Source: Sphingopyxis microcysteis (GTDB taxonomy: Bacteria; Pseudomonadota; Alphaproteobacteria; Sphingomonadales; Sphingomonadaceae). Taken from it: DNA of 64,000 nt. The notes under the pieces were generated by a model. The model made no database searches, was not told where the DNA came from, and was given only the letters and a program-made list of their open reading frames with translations. The stretch lies in NCBI RefSeq assembly GCF_012274265.1, contig NZ_JAANYY010000003.1, positions 1 to 64,000 of the forward strand. Direction: 5' to 3'. Positions 18,365 through 27,075 of this stretch are shown here, piece after piece. Positions within the stretch are counted from its first letter, which is position 1; each line of letters starts with the position of its first letter. The position numbers were made by a program, and so were the translations under genes.

Positions 18365-18392
18365 CGTCATCCTGGCGAAGGCCGGGATGACG
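18365..18392. repeat. Compact REP-type hairpin (CATCCCGGCGAAGGCCGGGATG family)
   Basis: A 28-base near-palindrome reading CGTCATCCTGGC, then a short loop, then GCCGGGATGACG. It is a half-unit of the longer repeats at 19778-19855 and 29334-29411. Together with the preceding palindrome it fills most of the 256-base gap between cysS and the gene at 18458. Confidence 0.75.
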
Positions 18393-18457
18393 ATGCGAAC
18401 GGGAATGATCGCGCTTTAAGGACTTGCCCCGGCGCCGCGGGCTGCTAACTTCGTTGC

Positions 18458-18814
18458 ATGTCGCAACTGATCTGCTGGCTGCTCCTCGGCCTCGTCCACC
18501 TGATCCCCGCACTCGCGCTGTTCCGCCCGGCGCTGATCACGCGGCTCTACGGCGTTCAGCCCGACAGCCCGATCTTCCTGCTGATGCACCACCGCGCGGC
18601 ACTGTTCTTTGCGGTGCTCGTCGCCTGCGTATGGGCGGCTTTTGATCCGGGCGGACGCAAGATCGCGACCCTGCTCGCGGCGATCAGCATGCTCAGCTTC
18701 CTTTTTCTCTATCAATCCTACGGCCGCCCCGCGCAGCTTGGCACCATCGCGCTCGTCGATCTGATCGGCCTTGTCCCGCTCGCCTGGGCGGGGTGGCACG
18801 CATTTCAGCAATAG
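18458..18814 (+). CDS. Small integral membrane protein, function unknown
   Basis: 118 residues with about four hydrophobic helices (MSQLICWLLLGLVHLIPAL at the start, then AALFFAVLVACVWAAF, LLAAISMLSFLFLY and LIGLVPLAWAGWHAF). No catalytic motif can be seen. It ends seven bases before the dehydrogenase gene, whose ribosome site sits in the gap, so the two are probably cotranscribed. It is likely an inner-membrane protein, and I cannot name a family with confidence. Confidence 0.75.
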   Translation: MSQLICWLLLGLVHLIPALALFRPALITRLYGVQPDSPIFLLMHHRAALFFAVLVACVWAAFDPGGRKIATLLAAISMLSFLFLYQSYGRPAQLGTIALVDLIGLVPLAWAGWHAFQQ

Positions 18815-18821
18815 GAATTTC

Positions 18822-19766
18822 ATGACCAAGACCGTCACCGTCCTGTCCGGACTCATCCGCCCGCTCGTCGAAAACCGCCTGCCCGACTGGGTCGAACCGC
18901 GCTTCTTCGCGTCCAAGGACGAAGCGCTTGCCCTCGCGCCAGATGCCGAAATCGGCTGGTTCGACATGTATGACAAAAAGGACATGGCCGCGGTCATCAC
19001 CGCCGCAACCAACCTCAAATGGCTGAACTCGATCTACGCCGGGGTCGACGGCATGCCGCTCGACCTGCTGCAGCAGCGCGGGACCGTCGTCACCAATGGC
19101 GCGGGGATCAACGCGATCACCATCGCCGAATATGTGGTGATGGGGATGCTCACCATCGCCAAAGGCTATCGCGAAGTCGTTCGCGCGCAGGAGCGCCGCG
19201 AGTGGCTGATCGATTCGCCGGGCAAGGTCGAGCTTTACGGGTCGAAGGCGCTGCTCCTCGGCTATGGCGCAATCGGCAAGCTGATCGAGGAGCGATTGAA
19301 GGCCTTTGCGGTCGACGTGACGGTGGTGCGGCGCTCGCCCGGACCGAACACGCTCACCCCCGATCAATGGCGCGCGCAGCTTGGCGATTTCGACTGGGTG
19401 ATCCTCGCGGTCCCGGCGACCCCCGAAACCGACGGCATGATCGGCGCCAGCGAACTCGCGGCGATGAAGCCGAGCGCGACGCTGATCAACATCGCGCGCG
19501 GCAGCGTCGTCGATCAGGACGCGCTCGTCGCCGCGCTCGACAGCAGGCAGATCGCGGCCGCCTTCCTCGACGTCACCACCCCCGAACCGCTACCCGCCGA
19601 CGACCCGCTGTGGAGCCTCGACAATGCGCACATCACCATGCACCTGTCGGGCCGCGCGCAGGACAAAATGTTCGTGCGGTCAGCGCAGCGGTTTCTGGAA
19701 AATCTGGCGCGCTGGCACAAGGGCGAGGCGGTCGAGCCGCGGGTGGATCTCTCGCTCGGCTACTGA
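18822..19766 (+). CDS. NAD(P)-dependent D-isomer 2-hydroxyacid dehydrogenase
   Basis: 314 residues. The ATG at 18822 has AGGA nine bases upstream. The fold is that of the D-2-hydroxyacid dehydrogenase family, which interconverts 2-keto and D-2-hydroxy acids. The nucleotide-binding motif GYGAIGK lies near residues 147-153, the substrate-binding Arg in NIARGSVVDQ, the catalytic Glu in TTPEPLPADD, and the catalytic His in ITMHLSG. The usual GHIAGYS around the His is replaced by MHLSGRAQ, so the substrate may be unusual. The exact substrate (glyoxylate/hydroxypyruvate or other) cannot be read from the sequence. Confidence 0.88.
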   Translation: MTKTVTVLSGLIRPLVENRLPDWVEPRFFASKDEALALAPDAEIGWFDMYDKKDMAAVITAATNLKWLNSIYAGVDGMPLDLLQQRGTVVTNGAGINAITIAEYVVMGMLTIAKGYREVVRAQERREWLIDSPGKVELYGSKALLLGYGAIGKLIEERLKAFAVDVTVVRRSPGPNTLTPDQWRAQLGDFDWVILAVPATPETDGMIGASELAAMKPSATLINIARGSVVDQDALVAALDSRQIAAAFLDVTTPEPLPADDPLWSLDNAHITMHLSGRAQDKMFVRSAQRFLENLARWHKGEAVEPRVDLSLGY

Positions 19767-19777
19767 CACTTTTGTCT

Positions 19778-19855
19778 CGTCATCCCGGCGAAGGCCGGGA
19801 TCTCACCCTCGCGTTCCGAAGCACCGGCGAGATCCCGGCCTTCGCCGGGATGACG
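19778..19855. repeat. Perfect 27-base inverted repeat between convergent genes
   Basis: Arms 19778-19804 and 19829-19855 are perfect reverse complements with core CATCCCGGCGAAGGCCGGGA. It lies between the stops of the dehydrogenase gene (+) and the phosphoesterase gene (-). In both directions it would form a strong RNA hairpin, so it may serve as a two-way terminator or transcript stabiliser. The same family occurs at 29334-29411. Confidence 0.85.
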
Positions 19856-19875
19856 GATGATTTTGATACCGGTGT

Positions 19876-20724
19876 TTATCCCGGCCGCTCGGCCTTCAAT
19901 TCACGCACCAGCGGCTGCAAATTCGCATCATATTTCGCCAGCATCGTGTGCGCCCCGGCGAAATCATAGAAACTCACCAGCTCGCGCCCGTTCCAGCGGT
20001 GCAGCGCATAGGCGGGGTCTTCGGCGACGATCATCGGGCGGTCGTCGGGCCGGTCGGCATCGATCGGGCGCAGGTCGAGCGAGACTTGCGGCGCGGTCGA
20101 TGAACAGATGGCGACGGTGCGTCCCTCCCACGCCACGGTCACGCTGCGATGCAAATGGCCGCAGATCAACCCGCGCACCTGGCTGTGCTTGCGCACCACG
20201 TCGGTAAAGGTCGCGACCCATGGCTCGTCGGGATGGGTGTTCATCCACTCGATGCCGCTTTCGATCGGCGGGTGATGCATCACGATATAGGTCGGCTTTG
20301 CGGGATCCTTCGCTAGCTCGGCGTCCAGCCACGCCGCGCGTGTCGCACAAAAAGCGCCGCCATGGCGCCCTTCTTCCAGCGTATCGATCGTGACCAGTCG
20401 CAGTTCGGGCAGCTCGATCGCATATTGGACAAAGCCATTGCCATCGTCGAGCCCCGGAAAGCGCGCATGGAAATTGTCGCGCAGGTCGTGATTGCCGACG
20501 CTGACCCACACCGGAAAGGGACAGCGCGAAAAGGCGTTGGCCAGACGGCGATAGCTGTCCTCGTCGCCGCGATCGGTGACGTCGCCGGTGGCGAGGAGCA
20601 GATCGGGACGGTTCGGCCCGTCGATCAGCACGTCGAGCACCTCGTCGAGCCGTTTGCGATTATATTCGGCCGGATTGTCCGGATCGAACCCCAAATGGAT
20701 ATCGGTGATCTGCGCGATCAGCAC
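19876..20724 (-). CDS. Calcineurin-like metallophosphoesterase, CpdA-type cyclic nucleotide phosphodiesterase
   Basis: 282 residues. It shows the dinuclear-metal motifs of class III cyclic nucleotide phosphodiesterases: Asp8 and His10 in ITDIHLG, Asp48 in ATGDVTD, the GNHD motif at residues 77-80, the His pair in YIVMHHPP and the GHLH motif in GLICGHLHRS. The family hydrolyses 3',5'-cAMP in the cytoplasm (CpdA/IcC). It is the last of four same-strand genes, 42 bases after the decahaem cytochrome gene, so it probably belongs to the redox operon whose first product carries two cyclic-nucleotide domains. Substrate specificity is not proven by the motifs, since related enzymes act on other phosphodiesters. 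Confidence 0.85.
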   Translation of the reverse strand: MLIAQITDIHLGFDPDNPAEYNRKRLDEVLDVLIDGPNRPDLLLATGDVTDRGDEDSYRRLANAFSRCPFPVWVSVGNHDLRDNFHARFPGLDDGNGFVQYAIELPELRLVTIDTLEEGRHGGAFCATRAAWLDAELAKDPAKPTYIVMHHPPIESGIEWMNTHPDEPWVATFTDVVRKHSQVRGLICGHLHRSVTVAWEGRTVAICSSTAPQVSLDLRPIDADRPDDRPMIVAEDPAYALHRWNGRELVSFYDFAGAHTMLAKYDANLQPLVRELKAERPG

Positions 20725-20766
20725 ATCCGCCCCCTGCTCCGGCCCATCCTGGCCCCGGTCCTGAAC

Positions 20767-22701
20767 CTATCCGCCCCGACTTGCCCCGTGCAAAGCAGGT
20801 GTGCGCCATGTCACTTTGTAAAGTCCCCGCCCCTCGGCGCCTGTGATCAAGCTCACACCATAGGTAGCACGCAGGGGTTTATTTGTGATTGCCGCGCTAT
20901 TTACCTTCCGCTGACGCTTCGGCGCCCACGGCTGGCCGCCGTCCGAATGATATTCGTGGCACATCGCGCAGGGCGATTCGGTCGCGGTTTCGACCTTCAC
21001 CAGCCGCGCGCCACTTTCGCCGACATGGCAGTCGCGGCATTGGCGGAGGCCCGGGACGAGCAGGTCAGTCGACGTTTTCGACGCGGGCGCCGCGGTGTGG
21101 CAATCGGCGCAATCGGTCTCGCGGTGCGCGTCATGGTCGAACCAGCCCTTTTGCAGATAGCGCGCGGTCTGGTTCACCGCGGCGACGCGCCAGTTTTTCC
21201 CTGCGGCGGGCGCAAAGATCGTGTGGCAATCATAACAGGCGCCGCCCTTTGAAAACACGGCGCGCACCGCGTCCTGCGCGCGGCTCGGCCGCACCGCGAC
21301 CTCGTTGAAATAGATGTTGTACACCTGCCCCTCGGCATAGGCGCCGGGGCGGCGGCGCTGCATTCCGCCGAGTTGCAGCGGGCGCGCGGGCGGGGTCGAA
21401 CGGTAATAGGCGGTGAGGTCGGCCACGACCTGATCGGGCTCGCCATGGCGCAGCGTGCGCGTCACCCCACCCACGGTCTCGAACGCCAAGCTGTGACACA
21501 TCGCGCAGTCGCGTTCCATCTCGACCGGCTTGACGCGCACCCCGTCGGCCTCGACGCGGTGGCAATTTTCGCATTCCAGCTTTTGCCCGAAATCATAGCG
21601 CCCGCGGAAACTCGCCGCCATGCGCGCGACGCCGCCGGTCGCCTGCAAATGCATGTCGTGCGGGAATTTGAGACCGTTATAGTCGACCGTTCCCTTGCCC
21701 GGCGCCGCGCGTGCCAGCTTCGCGCCGGGCGCAGCGCGGACGAGCGGACGAAACTCGGGGTGGCCGGTTCCAAAGTCGGCAGCATCGGCCAGTAGCGTCG
21801 GATGTCCCGCGGCCTTCAGTCGCCCCTGCATCCCGTCGTGGCAGTCGGCGCAGAATTTCTGCGGCGTCGCGGGCATCGGCCCGGCGCCCTCATGTTCGGT
21901 GTGGCAATCGACGCAGCGCCCCTGCGGCCGGTTGAACACCTCGCCGACATTGGCCAGCAATTTGTCGAACCCGCCATCGGGTGCGCGCGCCGCGAGCAGC
22001 ATCGCGGTCGGTGCGCCCGCGTGCGCGGTGCTCATCGCCTTATGCTCGCCGGTGTGGCAGCTCACGCACGCGGTGTCGGTGACCGCCACGAACGGTTCGA
22101 CATGGCACGACTGGCAATCGTCCTTCAGGCTGGCGTGCGCGCTCGACAGCGGTCCGGACGACCAGCTGCTGTCGGCGTGGAAACCCTCGGGGCGTTCATC
22201 AACATTTTTATAGCTGTACCAGGCCCAGATCGGTCCGATCAGGAACGCCGCCAGCATCAGCACGGCGAACGCCCACGCGCCGACGCGCTTGCCGAGCATC
22301 ACGCCCTGCAGCGAGAAGGCCTTTGCTTCGTCGACGTCCTTCGACGATTGCGACAGCTCGTCGATGCGTTCGACCAGCAGGATGATCTTGTCATCCTCGC
22401 GCGCGATCGTCAGCCGGTGGCCGCCGAACCGCAGCTCGCCGCCCGCGGCGCTGTCGATGTCGGCGACGGTTTCGCTGCGGCCGTTGAGGTCGAACCCCAG
22501 CCCCTCGCTTGCCGCGACGCGAACATGGCGCCCATCGGTGCTGCTGATCGTCGCATGCTGCGGATTCACCGCCAGGTCGGCGACGTGGATGATGTTCGAA
22601 CCGTCGCGGCCCAGCGTGATCGCATCGCCCGGCAGCGGCTGATCGCGGACGATCTGCTTGCCCGTCTTGGTCGTCGAAACGCGGCGCAGGATGAAGCTCA
22701 T
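20767..22701 (-). CDS. FHA domain fused to a membrane-anchored decahaem cytochrome c
   Basis: 644 residues in three parts. Residues about 1-115 form a forkhead-associated domain with the pattern LGRDGSNIIHVADLAV...HATIS, a fold that binds phosphothreonine peptides. One membrane helix follows (about 137-160). The remaining 480 residues, predicted periplasmic, carry ten CxxCH haem-c motifs: CQSCH, CVSCH, CVDCH, CADCH, CENCH, CAMCH, CYDCH, CADCH, CRDCH and CAMCH. Several free His residues can act as distal ligands. It is probably the periplasmic electron carrier of the module encoded by this operon, with the FHA part on the cytoplasmic side as a regulator or docking site. It lies ten bases after the membrane subunit gene. 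The terminal electron acceptor is unknown. Confidence 0.85.
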   Translation of the reverse strand: MSFILRRVSTTKTGKQIVRDQPLPGDAITLGRDGSNIIHVADLAVNPQHATISSTDGRHVRVAASEGLGFDLNGRSETVADIDSAAGGELRFGGHRLTIAREDDKIILLVERIDELSQSSKDVDEAKAFSLQGVMLGKRVGAWAFAVLMLAAFLIGPIWAWYSYKNVDERPEGFHADSSWSSGPLSSAHASLKDDCQSCHVEPFVAVTDTACVSCHTGEHKAMSTAHAGAPTAMLLAARAPDGGFDKLLANVGEVFNRPQGRCVDCHTEHEGAGPMPATPQKFCADCHDGMQGRLKAAGHPTLLADAADFGTGHPEFRPLVRAAPGAKLARAAPGKGTVDYNGLKFPHDMHLQATGGVARMAASFRGRYDFGQKLECENCHRVEADGVRVKPVEMERDCAMCHSLAFETVGGVTRTLRHGEPDQVVADLTAYYRSTPPARPLQLGGMQRRRPGAYAEGQVYNIYFNEVAVRPSRAQDAVRAVFSKGGACYDCHTIFAPAAGKNWRVAAVNQTARYLQKGWFDHDAHRETDCADCHTAAPASKTSTDLLVPGLRQCRDCHVGESGARLVKVETATESPCAMCHEYHSDGGQPWAPKRQRKVNSAAITNKPLRATYGVSLITGAEGRGLYKVTWRTPALHGASRGG

Positions 22702-22711
22702 GATCCCCGCC

Positions 22712-23593
22712 TCACCAGTAGAAAAAGACGCTGATGATATGCGCCGACAGCGCCGCGATCAGCGCGAAGGTCAGCGGCACATGCACATAGAGCCAGATTT
22801 CGAGCAGTGCGCGGAGCCGCAGATGCGCGCGCAGGCGTGCCAGCGCCGCAACCTTCTGCTTCAGCAGGCCGGTCACCTTCTCGCGCGCCGCCGCGTCGCT
22901 GCTCTGCGACGCCGCCAGCGTGCGCAACGCCGCCGCGGTCGCGCAGTTCGGATAGCGCCCGCTCAGCCTCGCGCCGATGCCGCCCGCGAACGGATCCTCA
23001 TCGAGCGCTGCCAGCACCGGCGCGGTGTCGGCGGGGGTCAGCGGCTGCGCGGCGCTGTGCAGTTGCCGGTCAAAGGCGCGGATCGCCTCCAGCATCTGCA
23101 TCTGCGTCATTTCGTCGCGATTGTTCGACAGCGCAGCCGGCAAGGTCGCATAGACGATCACCCCGTACAGCCCCGACAGGATGACCAGCATCATCAGCGC
23201 CCAGGCGAGCGTATGGACGTTCCAGCCGAGCTGGAACCCGGTGTGCCAGGTGCCGATGACGATCAGGCTCAGCCCAAGGTAGACATGCGCCGACGTCCAC
23301 GCCTTCAGCGACCAGTAATCGCTCGTCATCTTGCGCTTGCGATAGCCGAGCGCGGTCAGCCACAGGATCAACCCCGCGCCGATCGTGCCCAGCGTGTAGC
23401 CATACCAGCTGCCGCCATTGTGCCGCGGCGTGACGTCGACCAGCGCGTAGGAGATGATGATCAGCAGGCAGAGGCCGCCGGAAATCTTGGCCCAGCGAAA
23501 TCCCGCATAACGCAGGAACCCCTCATGCTTGCGCTCGCGCACCCGCTCGGTCTGGGTCGCCTTGTGGCGGCGGCGTTGAAACAGCGAGGCCAT
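22712..23593 (-). CDS. His-rich integral membrane protein, probable haem-b electron-transfer subunit
   Basis: About 293 residues. The ATG at 23593 overlaps the stop of the flavoprotein gene by one base. A basic N-terminal tail precedes about five membrane helices: LCLLIIISYALV, TIGAGLILWLTAL, HVYLGLSLIVIGTWH, LAWALMMLVILSGLYGVIVY, and a C-terminal LTFALIAALSAHIISVFFYW. Several His residues sit within or near helices (SAHVYLG, GTWHTGF, NVHTLAW, YVHVPLTF, LSAHIIS), as expected for bis-His haem b of the cytochrome b561/ferric-reductase style. A soluble helical segment of about 100 residues separates helices four and five. Its place between the soluble flavo-iron-sulfur protein and the decahaem cytochrome suggests it carries electrons across the inner membrane. 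Confidence 0.75.
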   Translation of the reverse strand: MASLFQRRRHKATQTERVRERKHEGFLRYAGFRWAKISGGLCLLIIISYALVDVTPRHNGGSWYGYTLGTIGAGLILWLTALGYRKRKMTSDYWSLKAWTSAHVYLGLSLIVIGTWHTGFQLGWNVHTLAWALMMLVILSGLYGVIVYATLPAALSNNRDEMTQMQMLEAIRAFDRQLHSAAQPLTPADTAPVLAALDEDPFAGGIGARLSGRYPNCATAAALRTLAASQSSDAAAREKVTGLLKQKVAALARLRAHLRLRALLEIWLYVHVPLTFALIAALSAHIISVFFYW

Positions 23594-26028
23594 CAGTCGG
23601 TCGCCTCGTCGAGCCGCGCGATCGACAGGAATTCTTCGGGCGACACGCGGATCGCGGCGCCGGTCGGACAGGCGCGAACGCACGCCGGACCGCCCGCGAT
23701 ACCCTTGCACATGTCGCATTTGACCGCGATTTTCTTGGGCTTCTCTTCGCCCAATTGCTTCTTCGTCCATTTGGGCGACGGTTCGCCGGGGCCGGGGCCA
23801 AAACCGGTGAGCAGCCAGCGGAGCAAGCTGGGCTTTTGCGGCGGCGCCGCCTCCATGCGGATCACGCCATAGGGGCAGTTGCGCATACAATTGCCGCAGC
23901 CGATGCAGCCCGGCTCCATGAACACCTCGCCATCAGGGCCGCGGTGGATCACGTTCGGCGGACAGTCGGCCATGCAATGCGGATGCTCGCAGTGGCGGCA
24001 ACTGGTGGGCACATGCAAATGCGCAAAAGTCTTGCCCGCCTCGCGGTCGAGCCGCGACAGCCCTTCATGGCTGTCGGCGCACGCCTTTTCGCAATTGTCG
24101 CAGCCGACGCACAGATTTTCGTCGATCAGCAGCGCGTCGGTCGCCTCGCCCAGCCCCTCCTTCATGATGAAGGTCGCGGTGTCCGAATAAAGGTCGACCG
24201 CGCTCGAATAGCTCGCCTTGCGCGATTCGATGAAGTCGTTCATCGCCGCGCGCTCGGCGACCGCGGCCTCGGTCGCGGCGCGCACCTGCGGCCGCGCGCT
24301 CAGCATCTTGCGGAAACTCTCACCGGTCAGCTTGATCAGTTCGGCGCCGACCGCGGCCTTGACCGTGGCATTTCTGGGTTGCCCGCTCAGCACCCCCATT
24401 TCGCCGAAGAAGCTGCCCGCGGGCAGGTAACGGAGGAAGATCGGCTTGCCGCCGATGTCCTTTTCGACGACCATCGATCCCGAGCGGATCACATAGACAT
24501 CATCGCCCTGCTCGCCCTCGGTCAGCACGACCTTGCCTGCGGGCACCCGTTCGACCTCCGCCGTATCGACGACCGGTCCCAGATCCTCGACGGTCAACCC
24601 GCCCTTGAAAATCTGGAGCAATTGCCGCTCGAGCGAGATGCGGTTGATCACGCGCTTGGCGCCCGGCACTGCCGCCATCAGTTTCAGCGCCGCAGTGCGC
24701 GAAACCTCGACAAAGATCGCATCCTCACCCGCGCGGATCGTCGCGCCACGCTTGCGGCCCGAAATCAGCCCGACCTCGCCAAAGATCGACCCCTGCTCGA
24801 TCGGCACAGTGATGTCGGGACCGACCTCGACCACCGCATGGCCGTCGGCGATCGCGAACAGCGACGAGCCCGGCTCGCCCTTTTCGAACACGACGTCGCC
24901 CCTGCGGTAAAAGGCGACCTTCGAATCGAGCATGAATTCGCGCATCTGCAGCGGCGACACATCGGCAAATATGCGGATGCGGGTGCGCAGATATTCCAGC
25001 CATTCGCTGACCGACTTTTTCTGCGGCAGATCGGCAAAGATCGCCGCCAGATCCTTTTCGTCCGCCGGGGTCAGCGCGCTGTTGCCGTTGATGAACTCGA
25101 CGACGTCATAACCCTGGTTCATACAATGCTTGATCAGCGGATAGCCCGCGAGCGCGCCGATGACGTAAAGACCCGGCACGGTCGTTTCGAACGTCGGCGA
25201 CAATTTTGGAAAGGCTTCGCGGTCGGGGCCGGTGAACTCGATCCCCATCGATTCGACAAAGCCGCGCGGCGCGACCGACCCCAGCCGCGCGACGATCACG
25301 TCGCATTCGATCTTTTCCTCGCCATTCGGGGTTTCCAGCGTCAACCAGCCCGGCTCGACCTTCTTCGGCTGCGTCTCGGTGCGGATCGACATGAAGCCAT
25401 TCTCGCCCGCCTCCATCATGTCGGCGACATTCTTCGCCTTGGCGCGCGCAAAATCCTTCGACCGGTTCAGGATGGTGACGGTGTTTTCCAGCGCCTCCTC
25501 GGCCACCCCCAGCGCGTTCTCGATCCCCGCGTCGCCCGACCCGACGACGGTGATATGCTTGTCCTTGAAATCCTCGGGATCGTCGACCTGATAGATGATG
25601 TGCGGCAGGTCGGCGCCTTCGCAGCGCATCCGGTTCGGGTTACCCTGCGTGCCGATCGCCAGCACGATATTTTCAGCGTGAAAGACGTCGCCCTTGGTGG
25701 TCTTGATCGCGAACGCGCCCTTTGCGCCCGTCACTTCTGCGACCTCGGCGTGATACGCCACATTCACCTTGTTGTTCGCGGCATCCTCGTCCCAATTGCC
25801 AAGGATATATTCGCGCGCCCCCTCGGCAAAGCGGCAATCGGAGCGCAGGTCGAGCCGTTCGGGCGTCGCCAGCACCCGCTTGCCCTTCTGATATTTGAAG
25901 ATCGTGTCCGACAGATGGTCGGTCTTTTCGAGCAATATGTGGCTGAGCCCCAGCTGCGCCGCGCGCGATGCGGCGCTAAGCCCCGCAGGACCCGACCCGA
26001 TGATCGCAACCTTCACGGGCTCGCTCAT
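23593..26028 (-). CDS. Flavoprotein with two cyclic-nucleotide-binding domains and four 4Fe-4S clusters
   Basis: 811 residues, predicted cytoplasmic. Residues 1-320 form a thioredoxin-reductase-like FAD/NAD(P)H module (IIGSGPAG at 9-16, VVGSGDAG at 161-168) without a CxxC redox pair. Two CRP-like cyclic-nucleotide domains follow (about 365-465 and 485-585). Both keep the phosphate-cassette Glu and Arg (FGEVGLISGRKRGAT and FGEMGVLSGQPRNAT), so they look able to bind ligand. Residues about 640-790 are a polyferredoxin of the DmsB/NrfC type with 16 cysteines: 640/643/646/650, 677/680/685/689, 708/711/714/718 and 771/774/783/787. Electrons would pass from NAD(P)H to FAD to the clusters and then to the membrane subunit encoded next. 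cAMP or cGMP may gate this path. It is the first gene of the operon. Confidence 0.88.
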   Translation of the reverse strand: MSEPVKVAIIGSGPAGLSAASRAAQLGLSHILLEKTDHLSDTIFKYQKGKRVLATPERLDLRSDCRFAEGAREYILGNWDEDAANNKVNVAYHAEVAEVTGAKGAFAIKTTKGDVFHAENIVLAIGTQGNPNRMRCEGADLPHIIYQVDDPEDFKDKHITVVGSGDAGIENALGVAEEALENTVTILNRSKDFARAKAKNVADMMEAGENGFMSIRTETQPKKVEPGWLTLETPNGEEKIECDVIVARLGSVAPRGFVESMGIEFTGPDREAFPKLSPTFETTVPGLYVIGALAGYPLIKHCMNQGYDVVEFINGNSALTPADEKDLAAIFADLPQKKSVSEWLEYLRTRIRIFADVSPLQMREFMLDSKVAFYRRGDVVFEKGEPGSSLFAIADGHAVVEVGPDITVPIEQGSIFGEVGLISGRKRGATIRAGEDAIFVEVSRTAALKLMAAVPGAKRVINRISLERQLLQIFKGGLTVEDLGPVVDTAEVERVPAGKVVLTEGEQGDDVYVIRSGSMVVEKDIGGKPIFLRYLPAGSFFGEMGVLSGQPRNATVKAAVGAELIKLTGESFRKMLSARPQVRAATEAAVAERAAMNDFIESRKASYSSAVDLYSDTATFIMKEGLGEATDALLIDENLCVGCDNCEKACADSHEGLSRLDREAGKTFAHLHVPTSCRHCEHPHCMADCPPNVIHRGPDGEVFMEPGCIGCGNCMRNCPYGVIRMEAAPPQKPSLLRWLLTGFGPGPGEPSPKWTKKQLGEEKPKKIAVKCDMCKGIAGGPACVRACPTGAAIRVSPEEFLSIARLDEATD

Positions 26029-26252
26029 GCGCTCGTCACCGCGCGGCCAAGGCCGGTGTCCCTGTCGCTGGCCGTGATGCTGACGAACGCGCGCACGGGC
26101 ATCCTACCCCCCTCTCGCCAGCCCCCCGGCGAATACATAACGGATGCGACCCGGACTTATGTCCTGGACGCAAAGCTATGCCCTTGAAAGCGGGGAAAGG
26201 TCAACCGTTCGCGGCTGTCCGGCGGCGGCGGGCGGCGATGGCCGGGGGCAAA

Positions 26253-27017
26253 TCAACCACGCGCGCGCCGCGCGACGCATTGTTTCAACCGGTCACGCGC
26301 CGCGTGTCCGCCCGTCCAGTCAACCTTGGCAACCGATTTACCCTTGATTTGCAATTCGAAGCCGTGGGTATCGAGCATATTGTCGAGCAGCGCTTCGACC
26401 GACGGCACCGCCAGCGCGATCGCCCCATAGGCTTCCCCGGGCAAACGGTAATTATATGCCTCGACCGTCTGCGGCGGGCTGCCGTCCGACTGGACCAGCG
26501 TCACCTTGATCTTTTCGACTCCGACCGGCTGCGGGATGTCGTCGCTCCAAAAGGTGAGCAGCGCCCCCTCATAGTCGCCCCCTGGACCAGAAACACGGAC
26601 CAACCCGTCCTTTTTCCAGTAAAAGGCGGCACAATATTCGCCCGGCGCCGGTTTGGCATGATCCTGAAAAAAGTCCCAACCACCATTTTCGTAGCGGGCG
26701 TAGCGCGGGTCTTTCATGATTTCGGCCCGCCGCGCCATATTGTCGACATTCTGCTGCATCAGCGCGATCATCCCCGTGGCGACGCTCATCCGGTCGCGCA
26801 TCGGGTCCGCCGGCGGCTCTGCATAGCGCGCGCCGCCGTCGTCTGGTTCGCCCTGCTGCGGTGTCGCCGCAATATCCATCATCTGCCGGTGATGCTCGGC
26901 ATTCGCGGCGCAGATATTGGGCAGGTCGGAACAGGCCGCGGCAGGCCCGCCAACCGACAGCGCGAGCATCGCCGCCGCACCTGACAGCAGGGATTTGATC
27001 AGCGGGGGGCGTGACAT
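26253..27017 (-). CDS. Exported protein of unknown function (pairs with next upstream gene)
   Basis: About 254 residues from the ATG at 27017, which has GGAGA about five bases upstream and opens a signal peptide (LSGAAAMLALSVGGPAAA). Longer frames starting at 27068 or 27092 overlap the preceding gene and lack a ribosome site. The mature N-terminus carries HRQMMDIAATPQQGEPDDGG, a string that recurs in related form in the neighbour encoded at 27076-28086. The middle has paired Cys and a beta-rich domain (GEYCAAFYWKKDGLVRVSGP) resembling small periplasmic domains. No catalytic residues are recognised. It may share a promoter with its neighbour. Confidence 0.7.
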   Translation of the reverse strand: MSRPPLIKSLLSGAAAMLALSVGGPAAACSDLPNICAANAEHHRQMMDIAATPQQGEPDDGGARYAEPPADPMRDRMSVATGMIALMQQNVDNMARRAEIMKDPRYARYENGGWDFFQDHAKPAPGEYCAAFYWKKDGLVRVSGPGGDYEGALLTFWSDDIPQPVGVEKIKVTLVQSDGSPPQTVEAYNYRLPGEAYGAIALAVPSVEALLDNMLDTHGFELQIKGKSVAKVDWTGGHAARDRLKQCVARRARG

Positions 27018-27075
27018 CGGGCGTCTCCGAAATAGCAGGGCAAGGCAGCGGATGGCGGGCGGGAACATGGCATCG

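Noticed and set aside
18180..18419. Small open frame after cysS
   Set aside because: It is read through the palindromic repeats and has no ribosome site or protein character.
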